Origin: Acidimicrobiia bacterium
GTDB lineage: Bacteria; Actinomycetota; Acidimicrobiia; Acidimicrobiales; AC-14
Reading direction: 5' to 3'
NCBI GenBank assembly: GCA_019244985.1
Contig: JAFASB010000346.1
Location: 1-6,177, forward strand
DNA length: 6,177 nucleotides
Shown here: positions 1-4,810 of the stretch, piece by piece
How the letters are laid out: every line of letters begins with the position of its first letter
Numbering within the stretch: the stretch's first letter is position 1
The notes under the pieces: generated by a model
Told to the model about the DNA's origin: nothing
Database searches by the model: none
Seen by the model: the letters and a program-made list of their open reading frames with translations, nothing else
Made by a program: the position numbers and the translations under genes

Positions 1-4
1 TGTT

Positions 5-10
5 CTCCTT
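5..10 (-). promoter_or_regulatory. Ribosome-binding site of a gene beyond the window edge
   Basis: On the minus strand the dinB stop codon runs straight into a strong Shine-Dalgarno sequence: TGAAGGAGAACA, with the A of TGA being the first A of AAGGAG. A start codon would be expected within a few bases, just left of position 1. This implies a following gene translated from the same mRNA as dinB and probably coupled to it. The gene itself cannot be seen, so its identity is unknown. Confidence 0.6.
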
Positions 11-1197
11 CAGTCGGGCAGGAGCGGAACCTGCACGCCGGTGCTTCTCCCCAGGAGCGTCGCCCGGGTGAGGGCCTTGGCGCCGAAGCGCTCGTGGATG
101 TCGTCGAGCGCGGAGTCAAGGGCCTCGGTGTGGTTGTCGAACGGGAGCGCGAGCTGGACGGCGTCTTCGTTGTCGAGGTTGGCGACGGACACGCCGACGA
201 GCGTGAGGCCTTGGGCGTCGATCAGCGGCCCGGCCGACCGGAGCAGAGAGCGGACGGCGCGCAGGATGGTCTCGGTCTGGGCGGTCGGCTGGGGCAGCGT
301 GTGCGATCGAGTCGCGCGCGAGGAGTCGCTGAACCGCATGCGCAGCACGACGGTGCGCCCGACGCGTCCCGCGGTGCGCATGCGGCGGGTGACGCGGTCG
401 ACGATGGCAACGGCGCTCGCGTCGATATCGGCGTCGCTCTTCGGTCGCCATCCCATGGCGTGTTGGGAGCCGATCGACGCCCGCCGACGGCCCACCTGTA
501 CGCGGCGCGGGTCCCGGTTGTGGGCGAGCGCGTGCAGTTGGCGACCCGACGCCGGCCCGACCAACGACACCAGGGTGGGCTCGGCCAGCCTGGCGACCTC
601 GCCCACTGTCGTGATCCCACGGTCGTGCAGCTTGGCCGCAGTCTTCGGCCCGACACCCCACAACCGCTCGACGGGAAGAGCGTGGAGAAACCTGAGCTCG
701 TCGTCGGGCGGCACGAGCAGGAGGCCATCGGGCTTGGCGACGCCGCTCGCCACCTTGGCGAGGAACTTCGTCCGCGCTACGCCGACGGTGATGGGAAGGC
801 CGACCTCGTCGCGCACGCGCTGCCTCAGGCGCCGGCCGATCTCGGTGGGTGTACCAGAGACCCGGCGAAGGCCGCCGACGTCGAGGAACGCCTCGTCGAT
901 AGAAAGCCCCTCGACGAGCGGCGTCGTGTCCTCGAAGATGGCGAACACCGCTTTGCTGGCCTCCGAATACGCGGACATGCGCGGACTCACGACGACCGCG
1001 TTGGGGCACAGTCGGCGGGCCTGGGCGCCGCCCATCGGGGTGTACACGCCGTACGCCTTGGCCTCGTAGCTCGCGGCCAGGACAACACCGGCGCCCACGA
1101 TCACCGGACGTCCGCGGAGCGCCGGATCGTCGCGTTGCTCGACCGATGCGTAGAAGGAGTCCAGATCGGCGTGCAGGATCGTGGCAGCGTCCTTCAT
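10..1197 (-). CDS. dinB: DNA polymerase IV (Y-family translesion polymerase)
   Basis: This gene encodes a 395-residue Y-family polymerase, which copies past damaged template bases with low fidelity and without proofreading; the length is normal for the family. Visible motifs are the N-terminal metal-binding block HADLDSFYASVEQ (residues 9-21; Asp11 catalytic, Tyr16 at the steric-gate position), the palm motif SIDEAFLD (99-106; Asp101 and Glu102 catalytic), GVARTKFLAKVAS (139-151), a helix-hairpin-helix segment with LWGVGPKTAAKL, and the little-finger domain. QLALPF at about 348-353 fits a beta-clamp-binding motif. The ATG at 1197 is preferred because homologues start a few residues before the first motif. 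An in-frame ATG at 1206 would add only three residues and lies inside the SOS box. Neither has a Shine-Dalgarno sequence, which suggests a leaderless mRNA. LexA control is inferred from the palindrome at 1199-1214. A ribosome-binding site overlapping the stop indicates a downstream partner gene. Confidence 0.96.
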   Translation of the reverse strand: MKDAATILHADLDSFYASVEQRDDPALRGRPVIVGAGVVLAASYEAKAYGVYTPMGGAQARRLCPNAVVVSPRMSAYSEASKAVFAIFEDTTPLVEGLSIDEAFLDVGGLRRVSGTPTEIGRRLRQRVRDEVGLPITVGVARTKFLAKVASGVAKPDGLLLVPPDDELRFLHALPVERLWGVGPKTAAKLHDRGITTVGEVARLAEPTLVSLVGPASGRQLHALAHNRDPRRVQVGRRRASIGSQHAMGWRPKSDADIDASAVAIVDRVTRRMRTAGRVGRTVVLRMRFSDSSRATRSHTLPQPTAQTETILRAVRSLLRSAGPLIDAQGLTLVGVSVANLDNEDAVQLALPFDNHTEALDSALDDIHERFGAKALTRATLLGRSTGVQVPLLPD

Positions 1198-1198
1198 G

Positions 1199-1214
1199 GC
1201 GAACATATGTTCGC
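1199..1214. promoter_or_regulatory. LexA-binding SOS box between dinB and the STAS gene
   Basis: GCGAACATATGTTCGC is a perfect 16-bp palindrome. It contains CGAACATATGTTCG, an exact match to the Gram-positive SOS consensus CGAAC-N4-GTTCG known from Bacillus and Mycobacterium. It ends one base before the dinB ATG at 1197 and lies 38 bp before the GTG of the divergent STAS gene at 1253. Bound LexA would cover the dinB start region. The core also contains TATGTT in both directions (1202-1207 minus, 1206-1211 plus), which resembles a -10 hexamer, so LexA could shut transcription both ways. Control of dinB is well supported by position; control of the STAS gene is inference. Confidence 0.9.
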
Positions 1215-1252
1215 ACTCGATGAGTCCGGGCGTCCAGGGTCGTCTATGACGC

Positions 1253-1480
1253 GTGGGTCCAACCGTCGTCCTGACGCGCAATGGCCGCGAGGTGGCCCGC
1301 TGGCCGCTGCCGGACGGCGGCCGGCCCGACATGGTCGTCGTCGACCGGTTGGCGCGCCTCCACCTGGAGGCCAAGCGGCTCGGATGCACGATCATCCTGC
1401 GCAACGTGAGCTCGGAACTGGCCGAGCTTCTCGAGCTGTCGGGCCTCGACGACGTCGTGGTGGCAGTCGCAGAAGAGTAG
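1253..1480 (+). CDS. Small STAS-like domain protein (75 aa)
   Basis: A 75-residue soluble protein that looks like a compact STAS domain, the fold of anti-sigma-factor antagonists and MlaB-type proteins. An early strand (TVVLTRNGREVARWPL) is followed by PDMVVVDRLARLHLEAKRLGCTIILRNVSSELAELLELSGLDDVV. That second part has the usual order of a strand and helix, then a second strand with a helix ending in LLELSGL. The usual Ser/Thr phosphorylation site of SpoIIAA-type antagonists (after the conserved Asp) is not obvious, since V-D-R-L-A-R replaces D-S-S/T-G. A classical partner-switch role is therefore uncertain. The GTG at 1253 is forced by an in-frame TGA at 1247. No good Shine-Dalgarno sequence is present. 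It diverges from dinB across 55 bp and converges on a sigma-factor gene with 6 bp between stops. Homologues beside sigma factors are seen in actinobacteria from general knowledge. Its exact role is unknown. Confidence 0.75.
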   Translation: MGPTVVLTRNGREVARWPLPDGGRPDMVVVDRLARLHLEAKRLGCTIILRNVSSELAELLELSGLDDVVVAVAEE

Positions 1481-1490
1481 GAGCGCCTAC
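1477..1490. terminator. Small hairpin over both convergent stop codons
   Basis: GTAGG-AGCG-CCTAC is a perfect 5-bp stem with a 4-base loop, placed where the STAS and sigma-factor genes meet. Each arm contains one of the two TAG stop codons. There is no T-tract on either side. It may weakly terminate transcription both ways, but the stem is short and chance is possible. Confidence 0.3.
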
Positions 1491-2482
1491 GAGAGGTGGG
1501 ACGGGAGGCCGAACAGCTCGAAGTTCTGCGGGCCGATGAAGTTGTGGTGTGCGACCAGACGGTCGCCCGACACCTCGATGACTTGAACGGCCCACGGCAT
1601 GTAGCCGCCGCTGGGATCGGGCTTGTACGAGCCGTAGGCGTACGCGCCGTTGGCCGCGGTCGCGACGAGCCGCGAATTCTCGCATTCGTGGCCGGCACCT
1701 ACGAAGAACCTGCCGAGCTCGTCTGCGCCGCGGACCCAGAAGTTGAACGGCGGCATCGTCATCACCGCGTCCTCGTGGAGCAGGGCGACCAGCGACTCGA
1801 TGTCGTAGCGCTCGAAGGCGTCGACGTACCGGGCGAGTAACGCCTGTTGGCCGGCGTCGTCGGTGCGGACGTCGGTGTCCTCGAGGTCGCGCTCGACCAT
1901 CGTCGCCCGCGCCCGCTGCAGGGCGCTGTTCACCGAGGCGACGCTTGTCTCGAGGAGTTCGGCGACCTCGGTTGCCTGCCAGCGCAGCACCTCTCGCAGG
2001 ATCAGCACGGCCCGCTGCTTCGCCGGGAGGTGCTGCAGGGCGGCGACGAAGGCCAGGCGAATGCTTTCTCGCTCGGCGGCCAGCTCGGCGGGGTCGCCCG
2101 TCTCGGGGAGCACGCTGGCGTCGGGGATCGGCGTCAGCCACGTGGACTCGGGAAGCGTGTCGGGCCGGAAGGAGTCGGCTGGATACGGCCCGCCGAAGTC
2201 CATGGCCCGCGCGCGGCGCTGCCGGCCGCGGAGCATGTCGAGGCAGACGTTGGTGGCGATCCGGTACAGCCAGGACCGCACGGCCGAGCGCCCCTCGAAG
2301 CTGTCGAGGCCCTTCCACGCCCGAACCATGGTCTCCTGTACGGCGTCGTCGGCCTCGAACGCCGCTCCGAGCATCCGGTAGCAGTAGCCGGTGAGCTCAC
2401 GGCGGTACTGCTCGAGGTCCTCGAACTGGACGTCAGAGAGGTCGGTTTCGACGGCCACGGCCGGCGATTCTACGAGCGTCAT
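1487..2482 (-). CDS. ECF-type RNA polymerase sigma factor with SnoaL-like C-terminal domain (SigG-like)
   Basis: A 331-residue sigma-70-family factor that should direct RNA polymerase to its own promoter set. Region 2 spans about residues 24-92 (LEQYRRELTGYCYRMLG, DAVQETMVRAWKGLDSFEGRSAVRSWLYRIATN, then LDMLRGRQRR). Region 4 spans about 136-195 (LQHLPAKQRAVLILREVL, ELLETSVASVNSALQRAR). Residues about 212-325 form a SnoaL/NTF2-like domain (LLARYVDAFERYDIESLVALLHEDAV to the FELFGLPSHL end). This layout and the SVNSALQRARA motif match the SigG/TIGR02960-type factors of actinobacteria. In sigma factors with such extensions the SnoaL-like domain is reported to control activity instead of a separate anti-sigma factor, and none is seen next door. 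The start ATG has only a weak AGG in front. It follows the DUF72 gene by 29 bp, so co-transcription is likely. Mycobacterial SigG has been linked to DNA damage, which makes the neighbouring SOS-box dinB suggestive but not proof. Confidence 0.9.
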   Translation of the reverse strand: MTLVESPAVAVETDLSDVQFEDLEQYRRELTGYCYRMLGAAFEADDAVQETMVRAWKGLDSFEGRSAVRSWLYRIATNVCLDMLRGRQRRARAMDFGGPYPADSFRPDTLPESTWLTPIPDASVLPETGDPAELAAERESIRLAFVAALQHLPAKQRAVLILREVLRWQATEVAELLETSVASVNSALQRARATMVERDLEDTDVRTDDAGQQALLARYVDAFERYDIESLVALLHEDAVMTMPPFNFWVRGADELGRFFVGAGHECENSRLVATAANGAYAYGSYKPDPSGGYMPWAVQVIEVSGDRLVAHHNFIGPQNFELFGLPSHLS

Positions 2483-2511
2483 GCCTGTTGGACGTCATGG
2501 CCCCGGGGAAC

Positions 2512-3255
2512 TCATCGCGGCGTCAAACGCTCGGCGAGCCACGACGCATCCTTCACCGCGTAGCCGCGGTAGTCGTTGTTGAAATAGGCGTACACGTCGT
2601 GGCCTGCGCACAGCCACGCCTCGAGGCGCTCGGCCACGGGCTCGAGACGCTTGGCACCGTAACGGCCCCAGTAGGCGCGCTTCAGGGCCTGGGGACCGTG
2701 GAAGCGCACGTAGGTCCAGTCGGCGGTCAGCTCCCAGGGGTGGTCGGGCAGGAGGTCGTGGATGCAGAGGGCGGCGCCGTGGGCCCGGAGCACGGCGAAG
2801 ACCTCCTCGTCGACCCACGAGGGCTCGCGCAGTTCGACCGCCCATCGCCACTTCGCGGGCGCAACCGAGAGGAACTCGTCCAGACGGGCGGCGTCCTTCT
2901 TCCACCTGGGTGGCAGCTGCACGAGTGTGGGGCCGGCTGACTTGCCCAGGCGTTCGACCCGGTCGATGTGATTCGGAAGCCACGAGGCCGCGTCCCGCAA
3001 CTTCATGCGATGGGATCCGAACGCGCCCAGCTTCACGGCGTACTCGAAGTCCGGCGGCGCCTGCCCGGCCCACTTCTCGACCGTCGACTCCGGCGGCAGC
3101 CGGTAGAAGGTGTTGTTGATCTCGACGGTGTCGAAGAGCGTGGCGTAGTGCTCGAACCAGGCCCGCTGCGGCAGCTTCTCCGGGTACACGGGACCCCGCC
3201 AGTCCTTGTACATCCACCCTGAGCACCCGACGCGAGCGCGGCCTCGTGCCGCCAT
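2512..3255 (-). CDS. DUF72 / YecE-family TIM-barrel protein
   Basis: A 247-residue protein of the DUF72 (YecE) family, which has a TIM-barrel fold and no firmly established biochemical function. Family motifs appear in order: VGCSGWMYKDWRGPVYP near the N-terminus, DTVEINNTFYRLP, LVQLPPRW, WAVELREPSW, TYVRFHG and VYAYFNNDYRGYAVKDA near the C-terminus. Length is normal. The ATG at 3255 places the first motif about eight residues in, as usual for the family. There is no Shine-Dalgarno sequence of note. A TAGGTA hexamer lies exactly 7 bases upstream of the ATG, so a leaderless transcript is possible. It lies 35 bp after the small C2HC gene and 29 bp before the sigma-factor gene, all on the same strand, and may be the middle gene of a three-gene operon. 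Confidence 0.93.
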   Translation of the reverse strand: MAARGRARVGCSGWMYKDWRGPVYPEKLPQRAWFEHYATLFDTVEINNTFYRLPPESTVEKWAGQAPPDFEYAVKLGAFGSHRMKLRDAASWLPNHIDRVERLGKSAGPTLVQLPPRWKKDAARLDEFLSVAPAKWRWAVELREPSWVDEEVFAVLRAHGAALCIHDLLPDHPWELTADWTYVRFHGPQALKRAYWGRYGAKRLEPVAERLEAWLCAGHDVYAYFNNDYRGYAVKDASWLAERLTPR

Positions 3256-3262
3256 GGAGGAC

Positions 3263-3268
3263 TACCTA
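3263..3268 (-). promoter_or_regulatory. Possible -10 element for a leaderless DUF72 transcript
   Basis: TAGGTA on the minus strand ends 7 bases before the ATG at 3255, the spacing expected if transcription starts at the start codon. The hexamer departs from TAnnnT at its last base and no convincing -35 is present. It would give the DUF72 and sigma-factor genes their own promoter. This is tentative. Confidence 0.22.
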
Positions 3269-3290
3269 CCCAGAGGTGGCCGCAGAGCAG

Positions 3291-3515
3291 CTAGGCACGG
3301 CGCCACCAGCGCCGGCGCTTGGCGCCGGCCGCGAGCACCGGGGAGCGCGGAGGCCTGACCCCCGGGCACTGGCGCTCCCGGTGCCTCTCGAGAAGGACCT
3401 CCGGTGGCTTGCCGCTGGCGTCGACGATCTTCATCCCGCAGTCGGGACATGACAGCTGGGTCCCGAGTCGGCCCTCCACGGTGAGTGGCCTCGGCCGCCG
3501 CTTCTTCACCGTCAT
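3291..3515 (-). CDS. Small basic C2HC zinc-binding-type protein (74 aa)
   Basis: I do not recognise a named family. The 74-residue product has Cys23-Pro-Asp-Cys26-Gly and later His45 and Cys50, giving C-X2-C-X18-H-X4-C, a plausible single zinc site. The N-terminus (KKRRPRP, residues 4-10) and the C-terminal end (KRRRWWRRA) are strongly basic, so nucleic-acid binding is a reasonable inference. There is no signal peptide or membrane segment. The ATG at 3515 is supported by GGAG (3523-3526) with 7-base spacing. The gene lies downstream of doxX beyond a strong hairpin and 35 bp before the DUF72 gene on the same strand. It is short and could be a chance open frame, but the Cys/His pattern and good ribosome-binding site argue that it is real. 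Confidence 0.62.
   Translation of the reverse strand: MTVKKRRPRPLTVEGRLGTQLSCPDCGMKIVDASGKPPEVLLERHRERQCPGVRPPRSPVLAAGAKRRRWWRRA
3311..3329. other. Strong GC hairpin inside the 3' end of the C2HC gene
   Basis: GCCGGCGC-TTG-GCGCCGGC is a perfect 8-bp inverted repeat with a 3-base loop. It is in the codons just before the basic C-terminal tail and ends about 18 bases before the stop codon. It encodes part of an Ala/Gly stretch (LAAGAKRR), so it may be a by-product of codon choice. It could also slow or terminate transcription before the DUF72 gene. No T-tract follows. Confidence 0.3.
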
Positions 3516-3570
3516 CTCGGGTCTCCGCCGTGCACCGCGTGCATATCAAAGCGGCTCCCAGGCGCGAAGT

Positions 3571-3615
3571 GGGGGCACCAGGGCCGGCGCCGTCGTTCGC
3601 CTGCCCGGTGCCCCC
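3571..3615. terminator. Stem-loop terminator candidate downstream of doxX
   Basis: GGGGGCACC (3571-3579) pairs perfectly with GGTGCCCCC (3607-3615). After one bulged A the stem continues with GGGC (3581-3584) against GCCC (3603-3606). This gives 13 GC-rich pairs around an 18-base loop. It starts about 20 bases after the doxX stop at 3635 and ends about 55 bases before the start of the C2HC gene. There is no T-run after it, as is common for terminators in high-GC actinobacteria. It likely separates doxX from the next three genes. Confidence 0.6.
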
Positions 3616-3634
3616 GTTGATGCGAGGGGTCGCG

Positions 3635-4174
3635 TTATGCGGCCTGACGGCCTTCCTGGTCCTCGGCGTCGCCCGTCTCGGCGTCGCCGACGACTTCTGG
3701 CCGGCGAAGGTTGGCGGCGACGACCCCGCCGATGACGCCGACGAGGATGCCGATCCACGCCAGCAGACCTCCGAGGCTCAGACCCAGCAGATGGTCGAGG
3801 GCGGCGGAGCCGCCGTCGCCGAGGGCGATGGCCCCCGCGGCCACGGCGAGCACGAGGGGGTACTCGTAACCGTTGTCCTGTGCCCAGGCGCCGTGCTCGA
3901 TATGGACGGCCAAGATGGCGTTGAGCATGACGGCGATGATGGCGGCCGCAGCCAGCGGCGTCAGCAGGCCGAGGAACAGGAGCAGGCCGCCGCCCGCCTC
4001 ACCCAGGCCGGCGAGTACGGCGTGGCGCTTGCCCGGGCGGTACCCGAGCGACTCCATGAACCCACCCGTGCCTTCGACCCCGTAGCCACCGAACCATCCG
4101 AACAGCTTCTGGGTCCCGTGGCCGATGAAGAGGCCTCCGATGACGAGCCGCAGCACCAGCAATCCGAAGTCCAT
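3635..4174 (-). CDS. DoxX-family integral membrane protein
   Basis: A 179-residue membrane protein of the DoxX family, whose members are associated with quinol- or thiol-linked redox chemistry and stress resistance but are mostly uncharacterised. The signature is clear: an N-terminal helix with LRLVIGGLFIGHGTQKLFGWFGGYG, then GTGGFMESLGYRPGKRHAVLAG, LLLFLGLLTPLAAAAIIAVM and the late motif HGAWAQDNGYEYPLVLAV. Hydrophobic segments lie near residues 4-20, 52-70, 72-92, 105-119 and 135-154. The fifth segment and an acidic hydrophilic tail (to residue 179) make it longer than the common four-helix form of about 130-150 residues. The ATG at 4174 has a strong GGGAGGG ribosome-binding site (4182-4188) with 7-base spacing. 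It diverges from the surface-protein gene at 4248 across 73 bp and is followed by a stem-loop, so it is probably transcribed alone. Confidence 0.93.
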   Translation of the reverse strand: MDFGLLVLRLVIGGLFIGHGTQKLFGWFGGYGVEGTGGFMESLGYRPGKRHAVLAGLGEAGGGLLLFLGLLTPLAAAAIIAVMLNAILAVHIEHGAWAQDNGYEYPLVLAVAAGAIALGDGGSAALDHLLGLSLGGLLAWIGILVGVIGGVVAANLRRPEVVGDAETGDAEDQEGRQAA

Positions 4175-4212
4175 GAACGTGCCCTCCCGCGTTTCTCGAC
4201 GCCGTTCCAGTA

Positions 4213-4224
4213 CCTACCCGTAGG
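4213..4224. promoter_or_regulatory. Short dyad CCTAC-CC-GTAGG in the divergent doxX upstream region
   Basis: A 5-bp inverted repeat with a 2-base spacer lies in the 73-bp region between doxX and the divergent surface-protein gene. The spacer is too short for a stable hairpin, so a protein-binding dyad is the more natural reading. At this size chance is quite possible and no regulator is encoded nearby to match it. Confidence 0.2.
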
Positions 4225-4234
4225 CCGCGAGCGG

Positions 4235-4240
4235 TAGACA
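4235..4240 (+). promoter_or_regulatory. Possible -10 element for a leaderless surface-protein transcript
   Basis: TAGACA ends exactly 7 bases before the GTG at 4248, and the gene has no Shine-Dalgarno sequence. The arrangement fits leaderless transcription as is common in actinobacteria. It matches TAnnnT except for its last base, and no clear -35 is visible. Confidence 0.3.
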
Positions 4241-4247
4241 TCTCCGC

Positions 4248-4700
4248 GTGTCGCGTCCCCTCGCCGTGGTTTTCCTGTGGGCGATGGCGGCGCTGCTCGG
4301 CGGGGCGCTGTGTGCCCGGGCCGGGGCCGAGATCGTGCGGCCGCAGTTCATAACGACAGCGCCGACCGAGGCGACGATCGCCCCCACGACCCCTCAGACG
4401 GTCGCCACGACGAGTCCCCAGGCGGCCACGACCCGGCCGACCGTGGCCCGGACCGTCCCCCGGAGGTCGCCGACGACGGGGCCGAGCACCACGCCGCCGT
4501 CGACGGTGCCCACGACCGTGGCCGGGACCCTCCCCCCGACGACGGCGGGTCCGGGGGCGGGACCCTCGACCATCCCGGTGGAGGACACCCGTCCCGGCGA
4601 GGGAAAGATGCCGGCCTGGCCGATGGTGCTCAGCGGGATCGGCGTCGCCGGGGCGGGCGGGGTCCTCGGACGCCAGTGGGTACGCACGCGACCACGCTGA
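4248..4700 (+). CDS. Surface protein: signal peptide, Pro/Thr-rich stalk, C-terminal membrane helix
   Basis: A 150-residue protein that I do not recognise. Residues 1-27 form a signal peptide (SRP, then a hydrophobic run AVVFLWAMAALLGGALC, then A-G-A before Glu28 as a likely cleavage site). Cys22 is not in a lipobox context. Residues about 35-115 are rich in Thr, Pro, Ala and Ser with repeated TTxP/PTT units, the composition of an extended and perhaps glycosylated wall-spanning stalk. Residues about 123-142 (AWPMVLSGIGVAGAGGVLG) form a hydrophobic helix followed by an Arg-rich tail (RQWVRTRPR). This gives the wall-anchor layout without an LPXTG sortase motif, so it is more likely held by its membrane helix. 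The start is GTG without a Shine-Dalgarno sequence. It lies 110 bp before another secreted-protein gene on the same strand. Confidence 0.72.
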   Translation: MSRPLAVVFLWAMAALLGGALCARAGAEIVRPQFITTAPTEATIAPTTPQTVATTSPQAATTRPTVARTVPRRSPTTGPSTTPPSTVPTTVAGTLPPTTAGPGAGPSTIPVEDTRPGEGKMPAWPMVLSGIGVAGAGGVLGRQWVRTRPR

Positions 4701-4705
4701 GGGTT

Positions 4706-4733
4706 TCTGACGCGGCGGCCGGCGTGCTACGTT
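4706..4733 (+). promoter_or_regulatory. Candidate promoter for the Ser/Gly-rich secreted protein
   Basis: TGCTACGTT at 4725-4733 is an extended -10 (TGn followed by TACGTT, matching TAnnnT). TCTGAC at 4706-4711 is a weak -35-like hexamer 16 bases before it. The site falls in the 110-bp gap after the stalk protein. It would give a leader of about 70 bases carrying two GAGGA boxes before the ATG at 4811. Confidence 0.4.
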
Positions 4734-4810
4734 CTTCCGGTTCGTGGAGGGGTGCGCCCGCGCGCTCGGACCGCCCCGCGAGGACCCGACACGCGAGGAT
4801 TTCCACCCAA

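Noticed and set aside
94..1539. 481-residue plus-strand open frame opposite dinB.
   Set aside because: It has no recognisable domain, its composition is Arg/Gly/Ala/Asp-rich as expected for a GC-rich antisense shadow, and it overlaps two well-supported genes.
1198..1698. The dinB reading frame stays open on the minus strand for a further 500 bases upstream.
   Set aside because: The extra N-terminal sequence is Arg/Ser/Thr-rich nonsense, it would run across the SOS box and antisense to the STAS gene, and polymerase IV proteins start just before the first motif.
1847..2563. 238-residue plus-strand frame opposite the sigma-factor gene.
   Set aside because: It is a mirror frame of a clearly recognised sigma factor, with no motifs and no ribosome-binding site of note.
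2495..3226. 243-residue minus-strand frame overlapping the DUF72 gene in another frame.
   Set aside because: The DUF72 frame carries all the family motifs; this one has only Arg/Ala-rich sequence.
3531..3543. Inverted repeat TGCAC-CGC-GTGCA upstream of the C2HC gene.
   Set aside because: It has only 5 bp per arm in GC-rich DNA and no promoter element placed to make it an operator, so it is most likely chance.
3485..4237. 250-residue plus-strand frame opposite doxX.
   Set aside because: It is Glu/Gln/Asp-rich antisense of a DoxX membrane protein and shows no domain.
4777..4799. Direct repeat of CGCGAGGA (4777-4784 and 4792-4799) before the secreted-protein ATG.
   Set aside because: The second copy contains the probable ribosome-binding site. 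The first is too far away to act as one, and two 8-mers are not enough to claim a regulatory repeat.
4277..4810. Upstream extension of the secreted-protein frame over the stalk-protein gene.
   Set aside because: The extension is Arg/Asp/Gly-rich and overlaps the stalk gene, whose frame has a proper signal peptide and membrane helix. The ATG at 4811 gives the only sensible export signal.
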